Made by a program: the position numbers and the translations under genes
Source of the DNA: Sphingomonas aerolata
Lineage (GTDB): Bacteria; Pseudomonadota; Alphaproteobacteria; Sphingomonadales; Sphingomonadaceae
Length of the DNA stretch: 64,000 nucleotides
Assembly: GCF_003046295.1 (NCBI RefSeq)
Contig: NZ_PZZN01000001.1
Location: 1,322,812-1,386,811, forward strand
Direction of reading: 5' to 3'
Shown: positions 28,816-38,247 of the stretch, one piece after another
Layout of the letters: every line of letters begins with the position of its first letter
How positions within the stretch are numbered: position 1 is the first letter of the stretch
Notes under the pieces: model-generated
The model's database searches: none
Seen by the model: only the letters and a program-made list of their open reading frames with translations
Told to the model about the DNA's origin: nothing

Positions 28816-29951
28816 GCCCCTGCCCTCAGAAATCCGTCGACGACGCGGTTGAGCTCGGGCGCCTCGAGCAAGAAGGCGTCATGGCCGTACGGGCTGCTGA
28901 GCTCGACGAAGCTGACCGGTGCGCCTGCGGCATTGAGCGCCTGGACGATGCTGCGCGATTCCGCGGTCGGATAGAGCCAGTCGGTGTCGAAGCTGACGAG
29001 GCAGAAGCGCGCCCTGGTCGCGCGGAAGGCGTTGGCGAGCAGCCCGCCATGCTCCTCCGCGAGATCGAAATAGTCCATCGCGCGGGTGATATAGAGATAG
29101 GAATTGGCGTCGAACCGGTCGGTGAAGGCGAGCCCCTGATGCCGCAGATAGCTCTCGACCTGGAAATCGGCATCGAAGCCGAACGACTTGGCATCGCGCG
29201 CCTGCAGGCGTCGGCCGAACTTCTCGGTCAGCCCGGCTTCCGACAAATAGGTGATGTGCGCCGCCATCCGCGCGACCGCGAGCCCCGCGGTCGGCGCGGA
29301 CTCGTCGTGATAATCGCCGCCGCGCCAGTTCGGATCGGCCATCACCGCCTGGCGGCCGACCTCGTGAAAGGCGATGTTCTGCGCGGTGTGGCGCGCGGTC
29401 GATGCGATCACGACACAGGCGCGGACCCGGTCGGGAAAGGTCGCGGGCCAGCTCAGCGCCTGCATCCCGCCCATCGACCCGCCGACCACCGCCTGCAGCA
29501 CGTCGATGCCGAGATGGTCGAGCAGCATCGCCTGCGCACGGACCATGTCGCGGATCGTGATGACCGGAAACCCCATCGCCCAGGCGCGCCCGGTCGCGGG
29601 GTTGATCGTCGCAGGCCCCGACGAGCCCATGCAACTGCCGAGCACATTGGCGCAGACGATGAAATGCCGCGCGGGATCGATCGGCCGCCCCTCGCCGACC
29701 ATGCGCGTCCACCAGCCGGGCTTGCCGGTCCGGGGATGCGTCGAGGCGACATGCTGATCACCGGTCAGCGCATGACAGATCAGGACCGCATTCGAGGCGT
29801 CGGCATTCAGCGTGCCATAGGTTTCATAGGCAATGTCGACCGGCGACAGCAGCACGCCGCCATCGAGCCGCAAGGGTCCCGGCAAGGTCACGCGACGCGC
29901 CAGGCCGAAGCGCGCGTCGGTCGTCCGGTCGGGATCAATCGTGTCGAGCAT
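28812..29951 (-). CDS. metX: homoserine O-acetyltransferase
   Basis: A 379-residue alpha/beta-hydrolase acyltransferase that activates homoserine for methionine synthesis. Signatures: [16 protein letters not shown]-type segment [14 protein letters not shown], the nucleophile elbow [10 protein letters not shown] (Ser about 155), the Asp in [13 protein letters not shown] and the His in [12 protein letters not shown] 29951 ([10 protein letters not shown]) is used; the frame is open to 30116 but crosses the hisC start. Homoserine acetylation versus succinylation by MetX enzymes depends on a few residues and cannot be decided by eye. Confidence 0.93.
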   Translation of the reverse strand: MLDTIDPDRTTDARFGLARRVTLPGPLRLDGGVLLSPVDIAYETYGTLNADASNAVLICHALTGDQHVASTHPRTGKPGWWTRMVGEGRPIDPARHFIVCANVLGSCMGSSGPATINPATGRAWAMGFPVITIRDMVRAQAMLLDHLGIDVLQAVVGGSMGGMQALSWPATFPDRVRACVVIASTARHTAQNIAFHEVGRQAVMADPNWRGGDYHDESAPTAGLAVARMAAHITYLSEAGLTEKFGRRLQARDAKSFGFDADFQVESYLRHQGLAFTDRFDANSYLYITRAMDYFDLAEEHGGLLANAFRATRARFCLVSFDTDWLYPTAESRSIVQALNAAGAPVSFVELSSPYGHDAFLLEAPELNRVVDGFLRAGA

Positions 29952-30012
29952 GACGCGTCCGCTACCACAACCATTTGCCACTGCGCCACACCGACCGCTA
30001 TGCCCCGCGGCC

Positions 30013-31122
30013 ATGACAAACATCATGCCCGCACCCACGCCGAAGCCCTGGATCCTGGGGATCGCGCCGTACACGCCCGGTCGCTCGACGACCGATGATG
30101 GCCGCACGGTGATCAAGCTGTCGTCGAACGAGAACCCGCTCGGGACGAGCCCCGCGGCAAAGGCCGCGTTCGACGGCGCGGATCACACGCTCGAACGCTA
30201 TCCCGACGCCAGCGCGACCGCACTGCGCGAGGCGCTGGCGGCGCATTACGACCTGGATCCGGCGCGCGTAATCTATGGCACCGGATCGGACGAGATCCTG
30301 CATCTGGTCGCGGGCGCCTATGCAGGCCCCGGCGACGAGATCATCCATGTCCGCTACGGCTTTGCGGTGTACGAGATCGCGACGCGGCGCGTCGGCGCGG
30401 AGCCGGTCGTCGTCGACGACCGCGACTATGCGACCGATGTCGACGCGATCCTCGCCGCGGTCACCGAACGCACCCGCGTCGTGTTCGTCGCCAACCCGAA
30501 CAACCCGACCGGCACCTTCACGCCGCGCGCGGAGATCGCCCGGCTGCACGCCGGTCTGCCGCGTTCGGTGCTGCTGGTGCTCGACCAGGCCTATGCCGAA
30601 TATCTCAGCCCCGAGGAGGATGATGCGGGCCTCGCGCTGGCGATGACCGAGGCGAACGTGCTCGTCACGCGGACCTTCTCGAAGATTCACGGCCTTGCCG
30701 CCGAGCGGATCGGCTGGGGCTATGCCTGCGCGCCGATCATCGATGCGATGCACCGCATCCGTGCGCCCTTCAACGTCACGACGGCGGGACAGGCGGCGGC
30801 CGTCGCGGCGCTGGCGGATACCGGCTTCGTCGATGCGACTCGCGCGCACAACGACCGCTGGCGCGGCTGGTTCGTCGAGCAGGTCGCGCAGATGGGCAAT
30901 GCAGGGCTTCGCTGTGTACCCTCCAAGGCGAATTTCGTGCTCGTCCTGTTCGAAGGTCAGCTGACCGCCGACGCGGCCTATCACGGGCTGATGGAGGCGG
31001 GGTATATCGTCCGCTGGCTGCCCGGACAGGGCCTTCCCAACGCGTTGCGCATCACGATCGGCACCGAGGATGAGACGCGCGGTGTGATCGCGGCGTTGCG
31101 CGCGCTGGTCGAGCGGGGCTGA
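30013..31122 (+). CDS. hisC: histidinol-phosphate aminotransferase
   Basis: A 369-residue fold-type I PLP aminotransferase. [13 protein letters not shown] (about residues 33-45), [24 protein letters not shown] and the PLP-lysine region [18 protein letters not shown] (Lys about 221) are the HisC pattern. It serves histidine synthesis and, with the next gene, may also aminate aromatic keto acids. It is followed by a prephenate dehydrogenase with a 1-bp overlap (TGATG), the hisC-tyrA pairing seen in many proteobacteria. ATG 30013 is chosen; ATG 30025 is an alternative. Confidence 0.94.
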   Translation: MTNIMPAPTPKPWILGIAPYTPGRSTTDDGRTVIKLSSNENPLGTSPAAKAAFDGADHTLERYPDASATALREALAAHYDLDPARVIYGTGSDEILHLVAGAYAGPGDEIIHVRYGFAVYEIATRRVGAEPVVVDDRDYATDVDAILAAVTERTRVVFVANPNNPTGTFTPRAEIARLHAGLPRSVLLVLDQAYAEYLSPEEDDAGLALAMTEANVLVTRTFSKIHGLAAERIGWGYACAPIIDAMHRIRAPFNVTTAGQAAAVAALADTGFVDATRAHNDRWRGWFVEQVAQMGNAGLRCVPSKANFVLVLFEGQLTADAAYHGLMEAGYIVRWLPGQGLPNALRITIGTEDETRGVIAALRALVERG

Positions 31123-32030
31123 TGTTGCCGTTCGCACGCGTCACGATCCTGGGACTGGGGCTGATCGGATCGTCGATCGCGCGCGGCGTGCTGCAGGCGA
31201 TGCCGACGGTGCGGCTCACCGGCTATGACGCCGATCCCGCGGTGCGTGCGACCGCGGACCGGCTCGAGCTGTGCCACGACATCGCCGACACCGCGGGCAG
31301 TGCGGTGATCGACGCCGATCTGGTGATCCTGTGCGTCCCCGTCGGCGCGATGGCGGCGGTCGCGGCGGAGTTTGCCGCGGACCTGCCCGCCGAGGCGATC
31401 GTCAGCGATGTCGGCAGCAGCAAGACCGAGGTCGCGCGCGTGCTGGCGGAGGCGCTGCCGGGCGCGACAGTAATCCCTGCGCATCCGGTCGCAGGGACCG
31501 AGCGCAGCGGGCCCGAAGCTGGGTTCGCGACGCTGTTCAACCATCGCTGGTGCATCGTCACGCCCCCCGAGGGCGCCGATCCGGCAGCGGTCGAGCGGAT
31601 TGCCGATTTCTGGCGGCGACTGGGCGCGCAGATCGAGTTCATGGCCCCCGATCATCACGACCGGGTGCTCGCGATCACCAGCCATCTGCCCCATCTGATC
31701 GCCTACACGATCGTCGGCACCGCAAGCGACCTCGAAGAGGTCACCCAGTCCGAGGTGATCAAATATTCGGCGGGCGGCTTTCGCGATTTCACGCGTATCG
31801 CCGCGTCGGATCCAACGATGTGGCGCGACGTGTTCCTGACCAACCGCGAGGCGGTGCTCGACATGCTGCAGCGTTTTTCGGAGGATCTCAGTGCGCTGCA
31901 ACGCGCGATCCGCTGGGGCAAGGGCGACGAGCTTTTCGACCTGTTCACGCGCACCCGCGCGGTGCGCCGGTCGATCGTCGAACAGGGTCAGGACGACGAC
32001 GCCGCCGATTTCGGCCGCGCGCACGACTGA
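31122..32030 (+). CDS. tyrA: prephenate/arogenate dehydrogenase
   Basis: A 302-residue NAD(P)-dependent dehydrogenase for tyrosine synthesis. The Rossmann start is VTILGLGLIGSSIARGV (residues 6-22). SDVGSSKTEV and PAHPVAGTERSGPEAG (about 120-135) are the prephenate-binding signatures, and ITSHLPHLIAYTI follows. There is no fused chorismate mutase or ACT domain, so it is the short TyrA/TyrC type; whether prephenate or arogenate is preferred cannot be read from the sequence. Translationally coupled to hisC. Convergent with the acyltransferase gene. Confidence 0.93.
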   Translation: MLPFARVTILGLGLIGSSIARGVLQAMPTVRLTGYDADPAVRATADRLELCHDIADTAGSAVIDADLVILCVPVGAMAAVAAEFAADLPAEAIVSDVGSSKTEVARVLAEALPGATVIPAHPVAGTERSGPEAGFATLFNHRWCIVTPPEGADPAAVERIADFWRRLGAQIEFMAPDHHDRVLAITSHLPHLIAYTIVGTASDLEEVTQSEVIKYSAGGFRDFTRIAASDPTMWRDVFLTNREAVLDMLQRFSEDLSALQRAIRWGKGDELFDLFTRTRAVRRSIVEQGQDDDAADFGRAHD

Positions 32031-32055
32031 CCCCGTTTGAGCGGCACCAGCGGCG

Positions 32056-32742
32056 TCAGCCGTCGAGCGCGTTCATCGCCGCATGGACGCGCGCCTCGGC
32101 CTCCTCGCGCTTGAGACCGGCCGGGACGACCTCGCCGAAGCGGAAGGTGATGACGCCCGCGCGCTTGGGCCCCTTGCGCGGCCAGACGGTGCCGCTGTCG
32201 CAGGCGATCGGGACCGTCGGCATGCCGAGCGCGCGGTACAGCCCGGCAAAACCCGGCTTGAGCGGGGGATGCTCGCCCGGCGCGACCCGGGTGCCTTCGG
32301 GGAAGATCAGGACCGAGCGCCCGGTCGCCTTGGCCGCGATCGCCTCGCGCATCATGTTGCGCAGCGCCTTGGCCGACGCGTCGCGGTCGACGACGATCGC
32401 ACCATAGCGCCGCGCCGCCCATCCCCAGGCGGGGATGTCCGCCAGTTCGCGCTTCAGGACGATCGCCGGCCCGTCGAGCAGCGCCTGGAGCTCGAGCGTC
32501 TCGAACATCGCCTGGTGCTTGCACGCGTAGAAGGCCGCGCCGGCGGGTCGCGTCCCCTCGATCCGGATCTGGATGCCGAGGATCCAACGCGTCGCCCAGC
32601 GGTGGAACCGCGTCCACACCGTCGAATGGACGATCACCGCGCGCGACCCGAACAGCGCGCTGATCGGCACGGTCAGCACGATCGGCGCCGAGATACTGTA
32701 AAAGACGATCATGAAGACGATCGTTCGTAACCAGGCGATCAT
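32056..32742 (-). CDS. plsC: 1-acyl-sn-glycerol-3-phosphate acyltransferase (PlsC family)
   Basis: 228 residues. An N-terminal membrane helix (FMIVFYSISAPIVLTVPIS) anchors it. Acyltransferase motif I reads KHQAMFETLE, that is H-x4-E instead of the textbook H-x4-D. This variant is common among alphaproteobacterial PlsC proteins. Motif III is present as FPEGTR (about residue 149), and the later MPTVPIACDSG matches motif IV. It makes phosphatidate from lysophosphatidate. Last gene of the minus-strand operon ftsE-ftsX-ydcF-plsC, starting with a 4-bp overlap. Confidence 0.9.
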   Translation of the reverse strand: MIAWLRTIVFMIVFYSISAPIVLTVPISALFGSRAVIVHSTVWTRFHRWATRWILGIQIRIEGTRPAGAAFYACKHQAMFETLELQALLDGPAIVLKRELADIPAWGWAARRYGAIVVDRDASAKALRNMMREAIAAKATGRSVLIFPEGTRVAPGEHPPLKPGFAGLYRALGMPTVPIACDSGTVWPRKGPKRAGVITFRFGEVVPAGLKREEAEARVHAAMNALDG

Positions 32743-33275
32743 GCGCCAAATCCTATCCACAATGCGATCCGTCGCAGGATCAACTTGTTGTATTCGTTGA
32801 CCAGCGTCCCGAGCCGCGGCGTGCCGGGGACGCCGTCGCCGAGCACCAGCACCCGCGGCCCGAGCACCGCGGCAAGCTCCATCTTGGCGCGCGGGACATG
32901 CCAGTCCGAGGTGACGAGGCGCACGGTACGATAGTCGTGCGTCTTGACCCAGCGCGCGGTTTCCTCGGCATTCGACCGCGTATCCACCGCATCCGCGCCG
33001 AGATCGACGCAACAGGCGAAGACGCTGGGCGAGGTGCGATATTCGAGCGCGAGGTCGATCGGGCGGACGCCGGGCGCGACTCCGGTCACGAGCATCCGCT
33101 TGGCCTGGCGGTCGCGCAGCAGCGCCAGACCGCGATCGATCCGCCCTGCCCCGCCGGTCGGCACGACGATCGCATCGGTGGTCGAGCCATTGAGCGGCGG
33201 CGGCAGGAGCAGCATGAACGCGGCGAACCCGAGCGCCCAGACGAGCACACCGACACCCAGAAGGCGGACGATCAC
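32739..33275 (-). CDS. YdcF family (DUF218) protein
   Basis: 178 residues with an N-terminal membrane helix (LLGVGVLVWALGFAAFMLLL) and a DUF218 domain: DAIVVPTGGAGRIDRGLALL, RMLVTGVAPG, ETARWVKTHDYRTVRLVTSD and WHVPRAKMEL. Related SanA/ElyC/YdcF proteins act in envelope or peptidoglycan precursor homeostasis, but the reaction is unknown. The position between ftsX and plsC, coupled on both sides by 4-bp overlaps, suggests a role at the division septum or envelope; this is inference. Confidence 0.88.
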   Translation of the reverse strand: MIVRLLGVGVLVWALGFAAFMLLLPPPLNGSTTDAIVVPTGGAGRIDRGLALLRDRQAKRMLVTGVAPGVRPIDLALEYRTSPSVFACCVDLGADAVDTRSNAEETARWVKTHDYRTVRLVTSDWHVPRAKMELAAVLGPRVLVLGDGVPGTPRLGTLVNEYNKLILRRIALWIGFGA

Positions 33276-34150
33276 AGGGTCGTCCTCATCGCGCGCACGA
33301 TCGTCGCGCGCGCGGCGACCATCGCCAGCACGATGAACCCGATCGGCATCGCGCCCAGCGTGGCCCAGTCGGTCGAGGATAACCGCCCCCCGTCGAGCAG
33401 TTCGGAGCCCAGCCCCTGCAACCGGGTCATGATCAGCAAAATGACGGCGATCGCGACGCCGGCACCGGCCACGCCGCCGATCGCGGCGTCGATCGCCACC
33501 CGACGCTGGAAGAGACGCGCGACCTGCAGATCGGTCGACCCCAGCATGTGCATGACCTCGATCGTCGCGCGGTGCGTTTCAAGTCCTGCGCGCGCCGCCA
33601 GCACGACGACTGCGGCGGTCGCGCCGGCCATCAGCAGGACGATGCCGAGCGCGAGCAGCGTCAGCGAGCGCATCACCCCGCTGACGGGTGACATCCAGGT
33701 TTCGTGCCGGTCGACGCGCGCGGTCGGCGCAACGCCGCGAACCGCGCGCGCGACCGCTGCGACCGCGGCATCGTCCTGGCCGCCCAGATCGACGTCGATC
33801 ATCGCCGGCACGGGCAGCCCCGGATCGGCGCCGTCGCTGCCGAGCCAGGGTCGCAACAGCCGCGTCAGCTCGGCGCGATCGACCGCGGCGACGCGGGTCA
33901 CCTCCGGCAGCGTCCGCAGCGTCGCGAGGACGCGGGCGGCACTGGCATCACGCCGAACCGGGTCGCCGTCGATGATCTGGACCGTCAGCCGTCCCGCCAG
34001 CTGACGATCGAGCGCGCGCGCGGCACCCGCGGTCCCCAGCCCGAGCGCGGCGGCGAGCATGGTAAGGAACAACATGATCGCCATGACCCAGGTCATGGCA
34101 CGGACGCCGCCAGCCTCGTCGAGCACGCGACGTTCGGATGCGCGGCTCAT
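33272..34150 (-). CDS. ftsX: cell division protein FtsX
   Basis: A 292-residue membrane protein with the FtsX layout: one helix near residues 17-40 (VMAIMLFLTMLAAALGLGTA), a periplasmic domain (about 45-165), then three helices in the C-terminal half, ending GFIVLAMVAARATIVRAM. With FtsE it forms the divisome ABC complex that activates peptidoglycan hydrolases during constriction. Start and stop overlap its neighbours by 4 bp each, so translation is coupled to ftsE and to the ydcF-like gene. Confidence 0.92.
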   Translation of the reverse strand: MSRASERRVLDEAGGVRAMTWVMAIMLFLTMLAAALGLGTAGAARALDRQLAGRLTVQIIDGDPVRRDASAARVLATLRTLPEVTRVAAVDRAELTRLLRPWLGSDGADPGLPVPAMIDVDLGGQDDAAVAAVARAVRGVAPTARVDRHETWMSPVSGVMRSLTLLALGIVLLMAGATAAVVVLAARAGLETHRATIEVMHMLGSTDLQVARLFQRRVAIDAAIGGVAGAGVAIAVILLIMTRLQGLGSELLDGGRLSSTDWATLGAMPIGFIVLAMVAARATIVRAMRTTL

Positions 34151-34857
34151 GGCTCGGCCCGGGGCGATGGGGGGTACTGCAACGACCCGGTCGGATCGAG
34201 CAACCGGCCGTGATCGAGCCGCATCATCTGCGCGGTCGGAATCCGGTTGAGAAGGTGCAGATCATGCGTCGCGACCACCACCGTCGTGCCGAGCTTGTTG
34301 AGCGATTCGAACAGATGCAGCAGCCGCTCGGCCATGTCGGGATCGACATTGCCGGTCGGCTCGTCCGCGACCAGCATCTCGGGCCGGGCGATCACCGCGC
34401 GGGCGATCGCGACGCGTTGCTGCTCACCACCCGACAGCGTCGCCGGTCGCGCCTCGGCGCGTTCGGTCAGGCCGACCCAGGCGAGCATCTCCTCGACGGG
34501 TTGGCGCAGGTCCGCCTCGGGCATCCCCGCGACGCGCAGCGGCAGAGCGATATTGTCCCAGGTCGACAGATGCGGGACGAGCCGGAAATCCTGGAACACC
34601 ACGCCGATGCGGCGGCGAAACCCCGGCATCCGGTCACGCGGGAGCAGCACGGCATCCTCGCCGAACAGCCGGATCACCCCGCGGCTCGGCCGCTGCGCGA
34701 GATAGAGCAGTCGTAGCAACGACGTCTTGCCCGCGCCGCTTGCGCCGGTCAGAAAGTAGAAGGCGCCGCTGCGCAGCGTGAACGAGATGTCGGACAGCGT
34801 TTCCGCGCCGGTGTCGTAGCGCAAGCCAACATTTTCGAACTGCACGATATTCGCCAT
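34147..34857 (-). CDS. ftsE: cell division ATP-binding protein FtsE
   Basis: A 236-residue ABC ATPase. Walker A is [15 protein letters not shown] (about residues 37-51), the signature is [14 protein letters not shown], Walker B is [14 protein letters not shown] and the H-loop is [19 protein letters not shown] N-terminal wording and the ftsX partner identify FtsE rather than a transporter ATPase. First gene of the four-gene minus-strand operon. The 198-bp spacer to the divergent zinc-ribbon gene contains only the likely promoters. Confidence 0.95.
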   Translation of the reverse strand: MANIVQFENVGLRYDTGAETLSDISFTLRSGAFYFLTGASGAGKTSLLRLLYLAQRPSRGVIRLFGEDAVLLPRDRMPGFRRRIGVVFQDFRLVPHLSTWDNIALPLRVAGMPEADLRQPVEEMLAWVGLTERAEARPATLSGGEQQRVAIARAVIARPEMLVADEPTGNVDPDMAERLLHLFESLNKLGTTVVVATHDLHLLNRIPTAQMMRLDHGRLLDPTGSLQYPPSPRAEP

Positions 34858-35055
34858 GAAATTGGTCGCGCCCGCCCGAGTTCGCCTGTGCCGTCAGCCT
34901 CGCTTTCGCATGAAAGCGCGCGCGGCTTCAAGCTGGCGGCCATCTGCAGCGTGTCAGACAGCATCCGGGCGCATGATGCTTGCCACGAGCGGGGGCCACG
35001 TGCTTAGTTTGACGGCGAACGGCCCCGTCCCGCGGCCCGCAGTGAATCGTGCCCG

Positions 35056-36042
35056 ATGATCCTCCAATGCCCCGAGTGCAGCACACGCTATCTGGTCCCC
35101 GACAGCGCGATCGGCACCGAAGGTCGGACCGTGCGCTGTGCCAATTGCCGCCACAGCTGGTTCCAGGCCGCGACGGACGTCACGGCGCCCGACGCGCCGG
35201 CCCCTGCGGAGGCAATGCCCGCGGCCCCGCTCGGCTTCGCGCCCGCGCCGCCGTTCGGCGCAGCGTTTGACGCCGAGCCCGCCGCGCCCCCGGTCTGGCC
35301 CAATCCGGCGTGGCCCAATCCGTCCTCGCCCACCCCGTCCGGCGTTCCGATGTCTTCGCCGCCTTCGGCTGCGCAGACCGCCGACGACCTGCCGCCGCCG
35401 ATCATCCGACCCTTTGCGCCATTGGTCGCCGCGCCGGCTCCCCCTTCTTCTGCCGCGCCGGATGTCGAAGATGCGCAGGCCGTACTGCCGGCGGCTGCGA
35501 CGATCGTGTCTGCCACGACCACCGACAGCGCCGCTCCGCCCTCCTATGCGGGCAGCCGGAGCGACGCCGATTCCTATGATGCATTCGCACATGCCCCGCC
35601 GTTCCGCGCACGGCGCAACACCACCCGGTTGTGGACGATCGGTGCGGTGGCGGCCGGGCTTCTGATGCTGCTGGGCGTCGCTGCGATCCTCTATGTCGGC
35701 GCGCCCGGCCTTGCGACGCAGCTTGGACTCGTGACGGGCGCGGACGAGACGCCGCTGCGGCTGCGCGACAATCCGATCGAGCGCCGCGAACTGGACAACG
35801 GATCCGAGCTGTTCGCGGTCAGCGGGCAGGTTATCAACCCCTCCGATTCGACGCAGCGTGTGCCCGACATCCGCGCCGAGCTGCGCGATGCGCAGGGCCG
35901 GATTGTGTATAGCTGGACGATCACCCCGCAAAAGCGGACGCTGACACCCGGCGCCGCGATCGATTTCAACTCCGCCAAGCTCGACGTGCCGTCGAATTCG
36001 AAACGGCTCGAACTGAGCTTTGTGGGCGAAGACGCCTCCTGA
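35056..36042 (+). CDS. MJ0042-type zinc-ribbon membrane protein (DUF3426)
   Basis: 328 residues. An N-terminal zinc ribbon with two CxxC pairs ([14 protein letters not shown] ... [11 protein letters not shown], residues 3-35) is followed by a long Pro/Ala-rich, probably disordered region (about 40-190). A single membrane helix ([20 protein letters not shown], about 195-214) leads to a C-terminal domain of the DUF3426 type ([20 protein letters not shown], then [14 protein letters not shown] ending). It is divergent from ftsE, an arrangement widely conserved in alphaproteobacteria. The function is unknown. Confidence 0.88.
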   Translation: MILQCPECSTRYLVPDSAIGTEGRTVRCANCRHSWFQAATDVTAPDAPAPAEAMPAAPLGFAPAPPFGAAFDAEPAAPPVWPNPAWPNPSSPTPSGVPMSSPPSAAQTADDLPPPIIRPFAPLVAAPAPPSSAAPDVEDAQAVLPAAATIVSATTTDSAAPPSYAGSRSDADSYDAFAHAPPFRARRNTTRLWTIGAVAAGLLMLLGVAAILYVGAPGLATQLGLVTGADETPLRLRDNPIERRELDNGSELFAVSGQVINPSDSTQRVPDIRAELRDAQGRIVYSWTITPQKRTLTPGAAIDFNSAKLDVPSNSKRLELSFVGEDAS

Positions 36043-36204
36043 TCCGGTCCCCCCGCCCCGACGCGGTGGCGGCATAGGGCCCTGCGGCATGATTTTCTCG
36101 CAGCGGCGCGCATTCGATGGCGAAAGGGCGTTGCGGGATCGCAAAAGCCTTGCTAGTGGCACCGGCCTACCAGCTAGCCGGCTTGTCCGGTCAGTGTTTC
36201 ACGT

Positions 36205-36291
36205 GCGGCCGTGGCGGAACTGGTAGACGCGCAACGTTGAGGTCGTTGTGGGCGAAAGCCCGTGGAAGTTCGAGTCTTCTCGGCCGCACCA
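36205..36291 (+). tRNA. tRNA-Leu (anticodon GAG)
   Basis: An 87-nt class II tRNA. The acceptor strands GCGGCCG (36205-36211) and CGGCCGC pair perfectly. The D-arm contains AACTGGTAGA, the anticodon stem is CAACG/CGTTG around the loop TTGAGGT (anticodon GAG), and a long variable arm GGGCGAAAGCCC is present, as in tRNA-Leu. The T-loop is TTCGAGT. The discriminator A and the 3' CCA (36289-36291) are encoded. No partner tRNA is adjacent. Confidence 0.97.
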
Positions 36292-36383
36292 CTTTCCTCG
36301 TTTCTACCGACCCGGATCAGAACCACCCCCATGGGGGACATGACGGTCCGTCCTGCGGGATCCTGTCAAAGCGGAGCACGGCG

Positions 36384-36539
36384 ATGGCCGATTCGATCGA
36401 CGACCAGATCATCGAAACGCCCGATGGCCCGATGACGTTCGCGCAGTGGAAGAAGAAGCACCCCGTGCAGCTCCCGTCGCGCCGCACCAAGGGCAAGAAG
36501 CTTCCCAACAAGGTGAAGTTGACGACCGACGAGGTTTAG
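36384..36539 (+). CDS. small conserved basic protein, 51 residues
   Basis: MADSIDDQIIETPDGPMTFA then QWKKKHP and a Lys/Arg-rich end (RRTKGKKLPNKVK). ATG 36384 has GCGGAG seven to eleven bases upstream. The composition and codon use look coding, and tiny proteins beginning this way occur in sphingomonads, but no function is known. The long in-frame extension from 36117 runs through the tRNA gene and is not real. It overlaps the end of the convergent PilZ gene by 4 bp. Confidence 0.65.
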   Translation: MADSIDDQIIETPDGPMTFAQWKKKHPVQLPSRRTKGKKLPNKVKLTTDEV

Positions 36540-37264
36540 TCGCCGGTCGTCGTTGCCAGGCCCCTGGGAGGGGGGATGGGGACCTGACAATCGGGGTTTG
36601 ACTCCAGCACCCGGGACAAAGTCACGAGCGATAGCGGCGCAACGAAGCGAAGCCCGAATCGGTTGCCACGCCGCCAGCAGATTGCCGCAAAAATCGCGAG
36701 TCCGCCGGGATCGACGACGAGCTGGGCCGCCTGCCCCTGTGAAAAATGCCCGCAGAGTGACGCCGCGACCTCGAGTTTCGCGCCGCCGGTCGAGATGTCG
36801 ACCAGCCTTGCAGCATACCAATACCCCTCGACATTCAGCCTGACTGGTGCCGAAACCACGAATCGTGGCGATCGGGCGATCATCCCGGCGGCGTCGCGCG
36901 TCGCGAAGACGGGGTCGATCACATGCGGCTCGTCGAAATCGACCCCTGCGTGAAACCCGTCGACCCAGCGGACGGTGGCGCGGAGCAACGGCATGCCCCG
37001 CACCTTGATCTCGAGCGTCTCACCAAGCGCTGGCAGCGTGGTGAAGCGCGCCTTCAGACCGACGGTCGAAATGTCATGGACGAGACAGATCGAGCCGCGG
37101 TCGGCATGCATGACCCGGCCGATCAGCAGGACGGTCGCATGGCGTCGACCGGCACGCCGGTCGCGGTCCGCGGGCCGGCGCAGATCTGCTCCGCTCCCGC
37201 CGTCACCGCCGGTTGCGTCTTCCTCGTCAGGCCCGGAGAGCACGCGCCGTCTCCCCGCCGCCAT
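36536..37264 (-). CDS. protein with two PilZ-like domains
   Basis: 242 residues. Two repeats share the PilZ plan: HDISTVGLKARF with RWVDGFHAGVDFDE (about residues 63-112) and VDISTGGAKLEV with CWRRGNRFGLRF (about 155-210). Each has the D-x-S-x-x-G core, and the second has a basic lead (RFVVSAPVRLNVEG). This suggests a cyclic-di-GMP-responsive or degenerate PilZ protein. The N-terminal 40 residues are Arg/Gly-rich and may not be translated if an internal start is used. Transcription probably starts in the AT-rich spacer to its right. Confidence 0.72.
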   Translation of the reverse strand: MAAGRRRVLSGPDEEDATGGDGGSGADLRRPADRDRRAGRRHATVLLIGRVMHADRGSICLVHDISTVGLKARFTTLPALGETLEIKVRGMPLLRATVRWVDGFHAGVDFDEPHVIDPVFATRDAAGMIARSPRFVVSAPVRLNVEGYWYAARLVDISTGGAKLEVAASLCGHFSQGQAAQLVVDPGGLAIFAAICWRRGNRFGLRFVAPLSLVTLSRVLESNPDCQVPIPPPRGLATTTGD

Positions 37265-37427
37265 GCGATCGGGAGGCGCGACGCGCGATCAGCACGCACC
37301 GCCCTGTCGGTGCGCGATAGCGCCATCTGGTGCCTGAGCCTGGTCTGCCTTGCCGCACATTTGATATCCCCGAACGGTGTCGGCGAACCGTGCTAGGCGC
37401 GGCTTAACTAATTACTACAAAACCGAA

Positions 37428-37438
37428 ATTACTGTAAT
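37428..37438. promoter_or_regulatory. AT-rich palindrome between the PilZ and MarR-type genes
   Basis: ATTAC-T-GTAAT is a perfect 11-bp dyad in an unusually AT-rich run (about 37405-37440) that also contains a second ATTAC. It lies upstream of the PilZ gene and just after the MarR-type gene, both on the minus strand. It could be a regulator-binding site or part of the PilZ promoter. Confidence 0.35.
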
Positions 37439-37455
37439 ACCGTGCTGAATGCCGG

Positions 37456-37923
37456 TCAGCGTCGGGCAATCGCGGTGAGGTAGCCGGCGACCGCGTCATA
37501 GCCGGCTGCGCTCAGCGAGATTTCGATGCGACGCCGATCGGTCGGGTCGTTGACGCGGTCGATCAGCTTCAGCTTGTGGAGATGCTCGATCCAGCGTTGC
37601 GACGTGGTGACCGGTGCATCCGCCATCGCGACCAGCGCCTTGACGTTGGTCGGCCGGTGATCGCGGTGCGAAACGAACAGCGCGACGAGCATGTCCCAGG
37701 CCGGCTCGTGGAACAATTCGCCCGGCAGGAAGCGACGGCGCAGTTTACGATGCGCCAGAATCTCCTTGGCCCGGGCGACGAGCATTTCCTCGCTGATCGG
37801 GCTCGTCGCATCCTCGGCCCGCTGGTCGACGACCCGCGATGCCCGCGCCGTGAACTCCTCGCTGACGGCGGCCAGCCTCGATCCCAGATCCTTGATCAAG
37901 TCGGCAACGGATTCGTCTTTCAC
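37456..37923 (-). CDS. MarR-type winged-helix regulator
   Basis: About 155 residues. After a helical N-terminus, the C-terminal half is a winged helix: WDMLVALFVSHRDHRPTNVK, ALVAMADAPVTTSQRWIEHL (recognition helix), then LKLIDRVNDPTDRRRIEISL, whose D-x-R-x-R pattern is the MarR wing. The regulated genes are unknown. Only GTG starts are available; 37923 is preferred because CGGGAG lies six bases upstream, while 37926 and 37944 are alternatives. The upstream spacer to 38247 is long and AT-rich, so its promoter probably lies there. Confidence 0.8.
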   Translation of the reverse strand: MKDESVADLIKDLGSRLAAVSEEFTARASRVVDQRAEDATSPISEEMLVARAKEILAHRKLRRRFLPGELFHEPAWDMLVALFVSHRDHRPTNVKALVAMADAPVTTSQRWIEHLHKLKLIDRVNDPTDRRRIEISLSAAGYDAVAGYLTAIARR

Positions 37924-37944
37924 CACATGCTCCCGGTCGCCCAC

Positions 37945-38247
37945 AGGGTCTTAAGCCCATAATGACCCAAATATGGCGGCACGCCGGCATAATGGTCAAC
38001 ATCATTCAGCTATCTGTTTTACCGCTCTATTCTTTTAGGTACACGCGATAGTCTCGGAACTTTCTTAAGATATGCAAAACGGGTTGAAATCTGTTCAGTT
38101 TGGTTGTGATTGGTGGCTTGCCCCGTGTGAGTTTTTGGCTGCAACAGGTAGAATTTTGTACCAATGTGAAACCAATATAAGGTTTGATCGCTTTTGCCCG
38201 CATCCGGCATGATCCTCCGGCTCGGATGCCCTCCTCGGAGATACGCG
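37945..38247. other. AT-rich intergenic region without a convincing gene
   Basis: A spacer of about 300 bp between the divergent MarR-type regulator and a 53-residue gene. The part 38005-38190 is strikingly AT-rich compared with the rest of the window, with runs such as TCTTTTAGG, GTTTTTGG and AATATAAGG. Minus-strand open frames across it (for example 38019-38264) have unlikely composition and no ribosome site. It probably holds divergent promoters and regulator sites; a small RNA is possible. Confidence 0.5.

Noticed and set aside
29952..30012. SAM-type riboswitch before metX
   Set aside because: The spacer to hisC is only 61 bp and lacks a recognisable SAM-II or related core.
36195..36205. 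TGTTTCACGTG before tRNA-Leu, resembling half of a parS site
   Set aside because: The right half (GCGGCC instead of GAAACA) does not match, and it is continuous with the tRNA start.
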